Assembly (NCBI GenBank): GCA_900316505.1 | Contig: ONDH01000004.1 | Span: 1-64,000, forward strand | Length of the DNA stretch: 64,000 nucleotides | From: an uncultured Prevotellaceae bacterium | GTDB lineage: Bacteria; Bacteroidota; Bacteroidia; Bacteroidales; Bacteroidaceae | Direction: 5' to 3' | In this document: piece by piece, positions 42,969-51,177 of the stretch | Numbering within the stretch: the stretch's first letter is position 1 | Layout of the letters: the number at the start of each line of letters is the position of its first letter | Made by a program: the position numbers and the translations under genes | The notes under the pieces: model-generated | What the model saw: only the letters and a program-made list of their open reading frames with translations | The model's database searches: none | What the model was told of the DNA's origin: nothing

Positions 42969-43847
42969 ATGCAACTGATAGACGGAAAAGCAACAGCGGC
43001 AGCCATCAAGGCTGAAATCGCGGAAGAAGTGAAAAGGATTGTGGATGCTGGAGGTAAGCGTCCCCATCTTGCCGCCATACTTGTCGGACACGACGGAGGC
43101 AGTGAGACCTACGTAAAGAACAAGGTGCTGGCATGTGAAGCATGCGGCTTCACCTCCACCCTGCTTCGCTTCGAAGACGACATCACTGAAGAGTTCCTTC
43201 TCCAGCAGGTGGAAAAACTCAACAAGGATGCCGATGTGGACGGTTTTATTGTGCAGCTTCCACTTCCGAAGCACATTTCCGAGCAGAAAATCATCGAAGC
43301 TATTGACTACCGCAAGGACGTGGATGGTTTCCATCCCATCAATGTAGGACGTATGGCTATCGGACTTCCCTGCTACATCTCCGCCACTCCACTGGGCATT
43401 GTCACCTTACTGAAACGCTACAACATCGAGACCAGCGGAAAGAAGTGCGTCATCCTCGGACGTTCCAACATCGTTGGCAAACCCATGGCGCAACTGATGA
43501 TGCAGAAGCAGTATGGAGACGCCACCGTCACTGTTTGCCACAGCCGTTCGAAGACGCTGAAAGAAGAATGCCGTCAAGCTGACATTATCATCGCAGCCAT
43601 TGGCAAGCCCAATTTCGTGACAGAAGACATGGTGAAGGAAGGTGCTGTCATTGTTGATGTGGGCACCACTCGTGTTCCAGATGCCACTCGCAAATCTGGT
43701 TTCCGTCTTAATGGCGACGTTGATTTTGAGCACGTCGCTCCCAAGTGTTCCTTCATCACTCCCGTACCTGGCGGCGTAGGTCCCATGACCATTTGCTCCC
43801 TGATGAAGAATACCCTCAGCGCTGGTCGCAAAGAATTCTATAAATAG
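42969..43847 (+). CDS. folD: Bifunctional methylenetetrahydrofolate dehydrogenase/cyclohydrolase
   Basis: A 292-residue enzyme that converts methylene-THF to formyl-THF through methenyl-THF, supplying one-carbon units for purines and, indirectly, methionine. It shows [17 protein letters not shown] with the catalytic lysine, VQLPLPKHI, the NADP-binding [16 protein letters not shown] and the terminal PGGVGPMT motif. It shares a transcript with ffh and ends at a strong terminator. Confidence 0.96.
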   Translation: MQLIDGKATAAAIKAEIAEEVKRIVDAGGKRPHLAAILVGHDGGSETYVKNKVLACEACGFTSTLLRFEDDITEEFLLQQVEKLNKDADVDGFIVQLPLPKHISEQKIIEAIDYRKDVDGFHPINVGRMAIGLPCYISATPLGIVTLLKRYNIETSGKKCVILGRSNIVGKPMAQLMMQKQYGDATVTVCHSRSKTLKEECRQADIIIAAIGKPNFVTEDMVKEGAVIVDVGTTRVPDATRKSGFRLNGDVDFEHVAPKCSFITPVPGGVGPMTICSLMKNTLSAGRKEFYK

Positions 43848-43891
43848 GCTTATTTCCTGCTTACAGAAGTTCTACAGGGACATAAATACAG

Positions 43892-43938
43892 AAAAAACGA
43901 GGAAAAGTGAGGCTAACCCTCAATTTTCTTCGTTTTTT
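43892..43938 (+). terminator. Intrinsic terminator of the ffh-folD unit
   Basis: A 15-bp stem with one G-U pair, AAAAAACGAGGAAAA (43892-43906) with TTTTCTTCGTTTTTT (43924-43938), contains an inner TGAGG/CCTCA stem. Confidence 0.85.
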
Positions 43939-43963
43939 ATTTTGTCATTCCCAAAAAACTTCC

Positions 43964-43971
43964 TACCTTTG
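43964..43971 (+). promoter_or_regulatory. -7 box of the tRNA-His gene
   Basis: TACCTTTG followed by CACTCGC, 29 nt before the tRNA. Confidence 0.65.
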
Positions 43972-43999
43972 CACTCGCAAAAGGGAAATGACCCTACAT

Positions 44000-44074
44000 G
44001 GTGGATGTAGTTCAGTTGGTTAGAGCGTCAGATTGTGGTTCTGAATGTCGTGGGTTCGAGTCCCACCCTCCACC
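44000..44074 (+). tRNA. tRNA-His (GUG anticodon)
   Basis: The plus strand folds as a tRNA with acceptor GTGGATG, D-loop AGTTCAGTTGG, anticodon loop TTGTGGT giving GUG, and T-loop GTTCGAG. The extra G at -1 that histidyl-tRNA synthetase needs is encoded (44000) and can pair with C73. CCA is not encoded. Confidence 0.94.
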
Positions 44075-44078
44075 CTCC

Positions 44079-44116
44079 AAGAATCCTTGAAAACCAAATG
44101 GTTTTCAAGGATTCTT
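44079..44116. terminator. Terminator after tRNA-His
   Basis: A perfect 17-bp stem, 44079-44095 with 44100-44116, has an AAAT loop and is followed by CTTTTCTTT. It can also serve the leftward fragment that ends at 44124. Confidence 0.9.
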
Positions 44117-44123
44117 CTTTTCT

Positions 44124-44324
44124 TTATTTCATTCCCGACAGACTACTGAAGTTGATACGCACACCCTTGTCGTCAACCATCATGTCCATTCCTCCGTTAT
44201 TACCGTTGCTGAGAGTCGGCTTGCGTTCACCGTCCAGTATTTCGCGGCACATGTTCTTGATGTCGGTGACCCGCTGGAGCGTTTCCAGATTGTCACCACT
44301 GTAATGAATAGTGATTTTTCTTTG
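44124..44324 (-). pseudogene. 3' fragment of an unrecognised gene
   Basis: A minus-strand frame of 66 codons, bounded upstream by TAA at 44325-44327, reads as convincing protein (ITIHYSGDNLETLQRV near its start, VRINFSSLSGMK at its end). It has no start codon until residue 25. Upstream, 44325-44470 has another coding-like stretch in a different frame (YKKHVYFNLDVLPRMFYND). This looks like a decayed gene with its 5' part frameshifted or lost. Confidence 0.45.
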
Positions 44325-44640
44325 TTACTACAAAAAATCATTGTAAAACATACGAGGAAGCACATCCAAGTTAAAATAGACGTGCTTTTTGTATTTCACA
44401 GATGCTTCCGACTCTTCTTCGCAAACATTTATGATGCTACTGCGTAAGCAATTAGAAGGCTTGCCCACACCAAATATAATTTGAAACTTTGAATTTAAAA
44501 TTTGAAAGTTTCAAATTTATTTTTGAAAGTTTCAAAAATTTTTTTGCAACTTTCAAAATAAAACGCGATACGGCAACACGACAAATTGGATACGTAAGAG
44601 TCACGAAAATGGCTGTAGAAGACACACGGCCATACAAATA

Positions 44641-44745
44641 TAATACTGACACCCGTAAAGCTCACAAGTTTTACGGGTGTCAGTTTATAACTCCTACCTT
44701 GTTGTTTAATTTCTTCTCACAGGAACTTGTATGTTGACAAATTAT
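44641..44745 (-). pseudogene. Decayed 3' end of a paralogue of the 45691 gene (remnant 1)
   Basis: On the minus strand, 44703-44738 encodes VNIQVPVRRN and stop, matching VNTPAPVRKK and stop at the end of the intact gene at 45691-46461. A hairpin (ACTGACACCCGTAAA, 44645-44659, with its complement at 44670-44684) follows. Upstream a frameshifted YLYEL echoes the SLYEY of the intact gene. The 44325-44640 stretch has no intact gene but contains TTTGAAAGTTTCAAA palindromes near 44490-44560. Confidence 0.6.
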
Positions 44746-44873
44746 TCATCAATTCATACAAATACGCTGGGCTTTGTACGTAAAGTTCGCCCTCCTCATC
44801 TTGTTATGTTCATGTTTCGTTCGTTAGTTCTCAAATTTTTGAATTATTATTTTGCAGAGAGAAAAGGAATTTG

Positions 44874-44881
44874 TAACTTTG
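44874..44881 (+). promoter_or_regulatory. -7 box of the toxin-antitoxin operon
   Basis: TAACTTTG followed by CAAAT, 24 nt before the antitoxin ATG at 44906. Confidence 0.65.
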
Positions 44882-44905
44882 CAAATAAAATCAAAAGAGA
44901 AGAGT

Positions 44906-45109
44906 ATGGCAACTTATGCAATCACAGTGAATGAACGCACTATCAATGGCAAGGCGTTGATGGCTTACCTGAAAACCTTGGGGGTATTGACTCATAAATT
45001 TTCCTCCAAAGAGAAAGGCAGTTTTCTTCGTTCAAAGGAAGACAAATTGGCTGGGCGCATAGAGAAATTTGCATCTTCTGAAGAAATGTTCCAATCATTA
45101 GGCATCTGA
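44906..45109 (+). CDS. Type II antitoxin partner of the YafQ-like toxin
   Basis: A 67-residue protein (MATYAITVNERTINGKALMA start). Its position 4 bp upstream of a YafQ-family toxin and its size identify it as the antitoxin. It is not closely similar to DinJ/RelB. The N-terminal strand TYAITVNERT could form a ribbon DNA-binding element and the basic C-terminal half the toxin-binding part, but that is inference. It should repress the shared promoter. Confidence 0.7.
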   Translation: MATYAITVNERTINGKALMAYLKTLGVLTHKFSSKEKGSFLRSKEDKLAGRIEKFASSEEMFQSLGI

Positions 45110-45113
45110 ACGT

Positions 45114-45389
45114 ATGTACGAAATCCGAATGACAAAGACTTTCCGTAAGGATACGGAGCGATGTCGCAAACGGGGATATGATATGGAACTGCTGAAGAAG
45201 GCTATCCGTCTGCTTGAAGTGGATGGACAACTGCCTCAAACCTATCGACCACATAAATTGTCGAGTGATTATGCAGGATGTTGGGAATGCCATCTTAAAG
45301 CCGATTGGCTCCTAATATGGGAACAAAACGATACGGAACTGACACTGCTCTTTACAGGCACAGGCACTCATTCCGACCTCTTCGGATAA
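45114..45389 (+). CDS. YafQ-family mRNA interferase toxin
   Basis: A 91-residue toxin of the RelE/ParE superfamily, YafQ branch. Residues known to matter in E. coli YafQ are kept: H47, H60, D64, W65, H86 and F90 (in RPHKL, ECHLKADW and GTHSDLF). It should cleave mRNA on the ribosome when the antitoxin is lost. It follows the antitoxin by 4 bp and ends just before a small hairpin (45397-45404 with 45429-45436). Confidence 0.9.
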   Translation: MYEIRMTKTFRKDTERCRKRGYDMELLKKAIRLLEVDGQLPQTYRPHKLSSDYAGCWECHLKADWLLIWEQNDTELTLLFTGTGTHSDLFG

Positions 45390-45392
45390 ACA

Positions 45393-45500
45393 TAATACAG
45401 ACACCCACAAGGCTCACAAGCTTTACTAGTGTCTGTTTATAACTTCTACCCTATTATTTTATTTCTTCCTCACAGGTGCTGTTGTGTTGACAACTTAGTT
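45393..45500 (-). pseudogene. Decayed 3' end of a paralogue of the 45691 gene (remnant 2)
   Basis: On the minus strand this segment encodes VVNTTAPVRKK and stop (45463-45498), one residue different from the end of the intact gene at 45691. It has the same hairpin-plus-tail arrangement as remnant 1, with which it shares about 100 bp of alignable sequence. Together they flank the toxin-antitoxin pair as direct repeats. No other gene is seen in 45501-45690. Confidence 0.65.
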
Positions 45501-45690
45501 AGAAGATTATCATATAAAAACACTGCCCAATGTGTATCATTTCATGTTTCTCCATACAATATCTATAAAAAGAAGACAAAGCGTTCAGAAATTGGTGATT
45601 ATTTTTATTGTTGGACCTTTGACACCATAATTTGAAAAAAAATCCCAAATTGCTGCTGCTTTTTGATGATGAGTAAGCTCTGTCACACGT

Positions 45691-46461
45691 TTACTTCTTC
45701 CTTACAGGTGCAGGTGTATTAACAACGTTGTATTCGTACAAGCTATCGTTATAATCCACCACGAAAAGCTTCTCAACGTTGCCTTTCTTCTGGAGCTCCA
45801 TATACTCCACTTTGTACACCATTGGAATCTTGCTGTACTGCTTGCCGGTTTTCTTGTCAAGCATGAAGAGGAATTTCTTCTCGCTTGTGAAGCCATAGGA
45901 ACAGAATACATATTTATCGTCGAGGATGAAGATATCGTTGCTCACCAGATAGTCAGTTTCCCACACGATGCGCTTGTCCTTAATGCTGTAGCTGTACAGT
46001 TTACTACCCTTTCCATCAATTTGCTCCGCATAACTGGGGCATGCCATATTGAAGAGGATGCACTGGTTATCGCTGTCCCAACGCACATCCTGCACCTCGC
46101 AGTAGTGGTTGTCTGTCACATAGCCAAGATTCACGGTCTCCACGGGCTGCTTGTCGTGATTGTAGAGCACCACCACAAAATCATACTCGTCGGCACTTGT
46201 GGGGAGTCGATAGAAGGCGAGCCATCCCATGTCGATAGGTTCTGCGATGAAGAGTTCCTTGTCTTCCACTGCTGACACCTTGGGTAGATCGTTGCATTGC
46301 ACATCCTCACGCAGACGATACATGAAACCGTTAGGTTTGTTCTTGGAAGAAAGCATCGACTTGTCCCAATTCGTTCCATACCCCTTAAATGCAACCAATC
46401 GCTGGGCACTTATCGTGGAGCATGCCACCAATGCCATCAGGCAGAAAATCATTTTTTTCAT
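45691..46461 (-). CDS. Secreted hypothetical protein
   Basis: A 256-residue protein with a signal peptide ending in ISAQ (about residue 19). The rest is beta-rich, with repeated aspartate and aromatic patterns (DVRWDSDNQCILFNMA, DDKYVFCSYGFTSEKKFLFML) that would suit a small beta-propeller. I recognise no family. Start ATG 46461 (MKKM) is preferred over 46467. Two decayed relatives of its 3' end lie downstream at 45393-45500 and 44641-44745. Confidence 0.65.
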   Translation of the reverse strand: MKKMIFCLMALVACSTISAQRLVAFKGYGTNWDKSMLSSKNKPNGFMYRLREDVQCNDLPKVSAVEDKELFIAEPIDMGWLAFYRLPTSADEYDFVVVLYNHDKQPVETVNLGYVTDNHYCEVQDVRWDSDNQCILFNMACPSYAEQIDGKGSKLYSYSIKDKRIVWETDYLVSNDIFILDDKYVFCSYGFTSEKKFLFMLDKKTGKQYSKIPMVYKVEYMELQKKGNVEKLFVVDYNDSLYEYNVVNTPAPVRKK

Positions 46462-46648
46462 TATCATACTATTTTTTAATGGTTAGGTTATTTATCAAAC
46501 ACAAGGCAAATGTAAGGATTTTAGTTGAGAGAACGGCACAGTTCCAACTATTTTTATAAGGAAAATGAGTTTTTATTGGTAAGACTGGGGTATAAATCAG
46601 TTTCTTGGGCAAAATTAAGATAAAAAGTAATTTTTTTACGAAATTGTT

Positions 46649-46678
46649 TTGTGGTTTCACGGAAAAGCATTTACTTTG
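46649..46678 (+). promoter_or_regulatory. Promoter of the tryptophan operon
   Basis: TTG at 46649-46651 and a near-consensus -7 box TTACTTTG at 46671-46678 would start transcription near 46684, 20 nt before the leader peptide ATG. Confidence 0.6.
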
Positions 46679-46703
46679 CATCCGAATTACAAATTCAAAG
46701 AAC

Positions 46704-46763
46704 ATGACACATACGTTTAACGCATATTGGTGGTGGCGTAACTTGGGATTCAAAAAATCGTAA
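46704..46763 (+). CDS. trpL: trp operon leader peptide with three consecutive Trp codons
   Basis: ATG 46704 opens a 19-codon frame, MTHTFNAYWWWRNLGFKKS, ending at TAA 46761-46763. Three tandem TGG codons (46728-46736) in so short a frame, between the trp promoter and an intrinsic terminator, identify an attenuation leader. Low charged tRNA-Trp would stall the ribosome there. The TAA lies within TCGTAAGT, which is complementary to part of the terminator, so a ribosome that reaches the stop hides it. No Shine-Dalgarno sequence is obvious, as is common in Bacteroidetes. Confidence 0.9.
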   Translation: MTHTFNAYWWWRNLGFKKS

Positions 46764-46810
46764 GTCAAATGGTCATACCCCTATGCGAAGACAAACATAA
46801 AGCATAGCAT

Positions 46811-46849
46811 AAAAGAGCCTGTCGTACTTACGATAGGCTCTTTTCTTTT
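46811..46849 (+). terminator. trp attenuator hairpin
   Basis: A 15-bp stem with one G-U pair, AAAAGAGCCTGTCGT (46811-46825) with ACGATAGGCTCTTTT (46830-46844), has loop ACTT and is followed by CTTTT. The loop and first part of the 3' arm, ACTTACGAT (46826-46834), is perfectly complementary to ATCGTAAGT (46757-46765) at the leader stop codon, giving a mutually exclusive antiterminator. A third small stem (CTATGC 46781-46786 with GCATAG 46802-46807) lies between. Confidence 0.88.
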
Positions 46850-46906
46850 GAAATAGCACAATCATAAAATAAACAGTAAATCGTAAATCAAAAAAATATA
46901 AAGTAT

Positions 46907-48103
46907 ATGGTGACATACCAAGTAGATGAAAATGGTTTCTACGGACAGTTCGGAGGAGCCTACATTCCAGAGATTCTCTACAAGACAGTGGAGGATTTGA
47001 AAAAAGCTTACCTCCCCATCTTGGAGAGTGAGGAGTTCAAGCGCGAGTATCACGCCTTGCTGAAAGACTATGTTGGACGCCCTTCTCCACTCTACTATGC
47101 TAAGCGTATGAGTGAGAAGTATGGTTGTCAGCTCTATCTCAAGCGTGAAGACCTCAACCACACGGGTGCCCACAAAATCAACAATGCCCTCGGTCAAATT
47201 CTCCTTGCCAAGAAGATGGGCAAGAAGCGCATCATTGCCGAGACAGGTGCAGGTCAGCACGGTGTGGCAACAGCCACCGCTTGTGCACTGATGGACATGC
47301 CCTGCACAGTGTATCAAGGAGCCCTTGATGTTCAGCGTCAGCACGTGAACGTGGAACGCATGAAGATGTTGGGAGCCACGGTGGTGCCAGTAGAGAGTGG
47401 CAACAAGACGCTGAAAGATGCCACCAACGAAGCCATCCGCGACTGGTGCTGTCATCCTGCCGACACATTTTATATTATAGGCTCAACGGTCGGTCCTCAT
47501 CCTTATCCCGACATGGTGGCACGTCTGCAGTCAGTCATCTCCGAGGAAATCAAATGGCAGTTGCAGGAAAAGATTGGCAGAGACTATCCTGATGTGCTGA
47601 TGGCATGTGTGGGTGGAGGTTCCAATGCCGCTGGCACCATCTATCATTACATTGACGATGAGCGTGTAAAGATCATCTTGGGAGAGGCAGGAGGACTTGG
47701 CATCGATTCAGGTCAGACAGCTGCCAGCATGCAAGTGGGTACCGTTGGCATTCTTCACGGAAGCCGCATCAAACTGATGCAAACGGAAGATGGTCAAATC
47801 ATCGAACCTTACAGCATCTCTGCAGGTCTTGACTATCCAGGCACAGGTCCCATTCACTGCAACCTCTACGAGACAGGTCGCGCACAGGTACTTCCCGCCA
47901 ACGATGACGAGGCACTCCGTGCGGCCTTTGAACTGACTCGCATGGAAGGTATCATCCCCGCCCTTGAGAGCGCCCACGCATTGGCATTGTTGCCCAAAGT
48001 GAAAGATCAGTTCACAAAAGACACCGTAGTGGTGTTGACCGTGAGCGGAAGAGGCGACAAGGATTTGGACACCTATCTCAAACATCAGACAGCAGTGAGC
48101 TAG
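46907..48103 (+). CDS. trpB: Tryptophan synthase beta chain
   Basis: A 398-residue PLP enzyme that joins indole to serine. The cofactor lysine is K90 in HTGAHKINNALGQ; the phosphate-binding GGGSNAAG and the monovalent-cation and COMM regions are present. It is the first structural gene after the attenuator. Its partner trpA is last in the operon, as in other Bacteroidetes. Confidence 0.97.
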   Translation: MVTYQVDENGFYGQFGGAYIPEILYKTVEDLKKAYLPILESEEFKREYHALLKDYVGRPSPLYYAKRMSEKYGCQLYLKREDLNHTGAHKINNALGQILLAKKMGKKRIIAETGAGQHGVATATACALMDMPCTVYQGALDVQRQHVNVERMKMLGATVVPVESGNKTLKDATNEAIRDWCCHPADTFYIIGSTVGPHPYPDMVARLQSVISEEIKWQLQEKIGRDYPDVLMACVGGGSNAAGTIYHYIDDERVKIILGEAGGLGIDSGQTAASMQVGTVGILHGSRIKLMQTEDGQIIEPYSISAGLDYPGTGPIHCNLYETGRAQVLPANDDEALRAAFELTRMEGIIPALESAHALALLPKVKDQFTKDTVVVLTVSGRGDKDLDTYLKHQTAVS

Positions 48104-48200
48104 TAAACAACTCAACAATCTGGAGTTATCGCTGCGCTCGAAGTAATCGAAGTTTATGGAGTTAACGACATTCAGTAATAGCTACAACACAACAAACAAC

Positions 48201-49598
48201 ATGAAATACAACTATCATACCGTCTCGAAAAAGATTCTTGGCGACCTCAACACCCCCGTGAGCGTCTATCTGCGAGTGCGCGATGCTTATCCACAGAGCG
48301 CACTGATGGAGAGTTCCGACTATCATGACGGCAAGAACTCCCGTTCTTTCATCTGTGTACACCCCATTGGCAGTGTGTCAGTGGAGCATGGCATGGGCGT
48401 GATGAGATTCCCGAATGGAGAGGAGACACGCAAGCCTCTCACCGACGAATACGACACAGCCACATTGATTAACGAGTTTCTGCAAAGTTTCGACATCACT
48501 GGCAAAGACAAGAGTGAATGCGGCATCTTTGGCTACACGACATTCAATGCTGTGCGCTATTTTGAACACATCGAGGTGAAGGACGAGACACAAGAGCAAA
48601 ATGATGCGCCCGATTTGCAATACATCCTCTACAAGGACTACATCGTGTTCGACCATTTCAAGAATGAGCTGAAACTCATCGAGCTGTTGGAAGAGGGCGA
48701 GGAAGATGACCTCGATCAACTCGAACACGATGTGAACAACCGTCCCTATCAGAAATACGGCTTCAAACCCGTTGGCGACTATTGGTCCACACTGACAGAC
48801 GACGAGCACCGTGAGAACATCCGCAAGGGCATCAAGCACTGTCTGCGTGGCGATGTGTTCCAGATTGTGCTCTCACGCCGCTTCAAGCAGAAGTTTGAGG
48901 GCGATGACTTCAAACTCTATCGTGCCCTGCGCAGCATCAACCCCTCCCCCTATCTCTTCTACATGGACTTCGGAGGTTTCCGCATCTTCGGCAGCAGCCC
49001 TGAAACGCACTGTCGCATTGAAGGGGGACGTGCTTACATTGACCCCATTGCTGGCACTACGAAACGAACGGGAGATGGGGAGCAAGACCGTCAGAACGCA
49101 CTTTATCTGAAGAATGACCCGAAAGAGAATGCAGAGCACGTGATGTTGGTGGACCTTGCACGCAACGACCTGAGCCGCAACTGCCACGATGTGAAGGTGG
49201 ACTTCTACAAGGACATGCAGTTCTACAGCCACGTCATTCATTTGGTGTCACGCGTAAGTGGAGAGTTGAACGAGGGAGCCGACCCTGTGAAAGCCTTCAT
49301 CGACACCTTCCCTGCCGGCACCCTTTCTGGTGCGCCAAAAGTGAGAGCCATGCAACTCATCTCAGAATATGAGCCGCACAACCGTGGTGCTTATGGTGGC
49401 TGTGTAGGAAACATCGGATTTGACGGAAGCCTCAATCAAGCCATCACCATCCGCACCTTCGTAAGCCGCAACAACGAGCTGTGGTTCCAAGCAGGTGGCG
49501 GCATTGTGGCAAAGAGCAATGTCGAATATGAGTTGCAAGAAGTGAACAACAAACTGGGTGCATTGAGAAAAGCGATAGAAATTGCTGAAAAACTATAA
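48201..49598 (+). CDS. trpE: Anthranilate synthase component I
   Basis: A 465-residue chorismate-utilising enzyme making anthranilate. Key motifs are VFQIVLSRRF, GSSPETHCRI, DPIAGTTKRTGDG, DLARNDLSR and GTLSGAPKVRAMQLI. A feedback-inhibition LLES-type element near the N-terminus is represented by SALMESSDYHDGK. ATG 48201 (MKYNYH) is preferred to the in-frame 48156. It overlaps nothing and is followed by trpG 4 bp later. Confidence 0.96.
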   Translation: MKYNYHTVSKKILGDLNTPVSVYLRVRDAYPQSALMESSDYHDGKNSRSFICVHPIGSVSVEHGMGVMRFPNGEETRKPLTDEYDTATLINEFLQSFDITGKDKSECGIFGYTTFNAVRYFEHIEVKDETQEQNDAPDLQYILYKDYIVFDHFKNELKLIELLEEGEEDDLDQLEHDVNNRPYQKYGFKPVGDYWSTLTDDEHRENIRKGIKHCLRGDVFQIVLSRRFKQKFEGDDFKLYRALRSINPSPYLFYMDFGGFRIFGSSPETHCRIEGGRAYIDPIAGTTKRTGDGEQDRQNALYLKNDPKENAEHVMLVDLARNDLSRNCHDVKVDFYKDMQFYSHVIHLVSRVSGELNEGADPVKAFIDTFPAGTLSGAPKVRAMQLISEYEPHNRGAYGGCVGNIGFDGSLNQAITIRTFVSRNNELWFQAGGGIVAKSNVEYELQEVNNKLGALRKAIEIAEKL

Positions 49599-49602
49599 TG
49601 TC

Positions 49603-50166
49603 ATGAAGGTAGTAATTATAGATAACTATGACTCATTCACATACAATTTGAGTCATCTCGTCAAGGAGCTGGGAGCAGAAGTGACAGTGTATCGCAACGA
49701 CCAGTTCCAGATGGAGCAACTGGAGGAATTTGACAAAATCATTCTCTCGCCAGGTCCTGGCATTCCATGTGAGGCAGGATTGCTGCTCGATGTCATCAAG
49801 ACATACGCAGGCAAGAAGCCCATTCTGGGTGTATGTCTCGGTCATCAAGCCATCGGAGAGAGTTTCGGTGGGCACCTGACCAACTTGAGCGAAGTGTATC
49901 ACGGTGTGGCAACACCCACAACCATCACCCAAAAAGATTACCTCTTTGAGGGACTGCCCGAACAGATTGAGGTGGGACGCTATCACTCTTGGGTGGTTGA
50001 CACCAAAGAACTCCCCGCTTGTCTCGAAGTGACGAGCGTGTCGGACGAAGGCTTCATCATGTCACTAAGACACAAGGAATACGACATCAGAGGCATCCAG
50101 TACCACCCCGAAAGCGTACTGACAAAAGACGGTAAAACAATCATCAACAACTGGTTAAAACATTAA
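49603..50166 (+). CDS. trpG: Anthranilate synthase component II (glutamine amidotransferase)
   Basis: A 187-residue class I amidotransferase that supplies ammonia to TrpE. The catalytic cysteine is C78 in GVCLGHQAIGE; the His-Glu pair is in QYHPESVLT near the end, and the oxyanion loop is LSPGPGIP. ATG 49603 starts 4 bp after the trpE stop and gives the usual MKVVIIDNYDSFTYNL start. Confidence 0.96.
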   Translation: MKVVIIDNYDSFTYNLSHLVKELGAEVTVYRNDQFQMEQLEEFDKIILSPGPGIPCEAGLLLDVIKTYAGKKPILGVCLGHQAIGESFGGHLTNLSEVYHGVATPTTITQKDYLFEGLPEQIEVGRYHSWVVDTKELPACLEVTSVSDEGFIMSLRHKEYDIRGIQYHPESVLTKDGKTIINNWLKH

Positions 50167-50173
50167 ACACAAT

Positions 50174-51169
50174 ATGAAACAGTATCTTTTACAACTCATT
50201 GACGGGCAAACTCTTTCACAGGAAGACACCCACCAGATTATGCTCAACATCGTTGAGGAAAAGTATAACGTACAGCAGATTGCAGCCCTGTTCATGGCAA
50301 TGCAGACACGCGGCGTGACAGTCGATGAACTGCTCGGTTTCCGTCAGGGACTGCTTGAAACAGGTAAATATCTGGACTTCTCAGAATACAACACGCTCGA
50401 CATCGTGGGAACTGGTGGCGACGGAAAGAACACGTTCAACATCTCCACTTGCTCAGCCTTCGTCATTGCAGGTGCCGGCTATCAAGTGACCAAGCACGGC
50501 AATGTTGGCTCTTCATCCGTCAGTGGTGCCAGCAATGTGCTGCAAGGTCATGGTGTGAAGTTCACCGACGACATCAATCTGTTGAAGCGTTCTCTCGAAG
50601 AGACTGGCATCTGCTACTTCCACGCTCCCCTCTTCGCCTACGGCATGAAGTTTGTAGGTCCCACACGCAAGGCATTGGGCATCCCTACCTGTTTCAACCT
50701 GCTCGGTCCCCTTGTCAATCCCTGCCATCCGAAAAACTCTCTGCACGGCACAGCCAACCAGGCACAGCTCCGTCTCTATACAAATGTACACCAGAAGATT
50801 GGCGACAACTTCGGTGTCATCACGTCATACGACGGTTGTGACGAGATTTCGTTGACCAGCGGTTTCAAGATTTGCACCAACAACTTCGAGAAAGTGCTCA
50901 CACCTGTCGATTTAGGTTTGAAATACATCGAACAGAGCGACATCTATGGTGGTGAAACACCCGAAGAAGCCATGAAGATATTCGATGCAGTGCTGGAGGG
51001 TACTTCTACCGAAGCACAGAAGAATGTGGTCATTGCCAACTCTGCATGTGGCATCAGCGTGATGGACAGAAACCTCTCCATGGCAGACTCAGTGGCTGTG
51101 GCACGTGAATCACTGGAAAGCGGAAAGGCATTGCAGGTGTTTAAGAAATTCGTGGAAATCAACTCCTAA
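50174..51169 (+). CDS. trpD: Anthranilate phosphoribosyltransferase
   Basis: A 331-residue enzyme transferring phosphoribose from PRPP to anthranilate. PRPP-binding GTGGDG occupies residues 79-84, with KHGNVGSSS and the second metal motif around GCDEISLT further on. The N-terminal helical domain is complete. It follows trpG by 7 bp. Confidence 0.96.
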   Translation: MKQYLLQLIDGQTLSQEDTHQIMLNIVEEKYNVQQIAALFMAMQTRGVTVDELLGFRQGLLETGKYLDFSEYNTLDIVGTGGDGKNTFNISTCSAFVIAGAGYQVTKHGNVGSSSVSGASNVLQGHGVKFTDDINLLKRSLEETGICYFHAPLFAYGMKFVGPTRKALGIPTCFNLLGPLVNPCHPKNSLHGTANQAQLRLYTNVHQKIGDNFGVITSYDGCDEISLTSGFKICTNNFEKVLTPVDLGLKYIEQSDIYGGETPEEAMKIFDAVLEGTSTEAQKNVVIANSACGISVMDRNLSMADSVAVARESLESGKALQVFKKFVEINS

Positions 51170-51177
51170 GAATCAGT

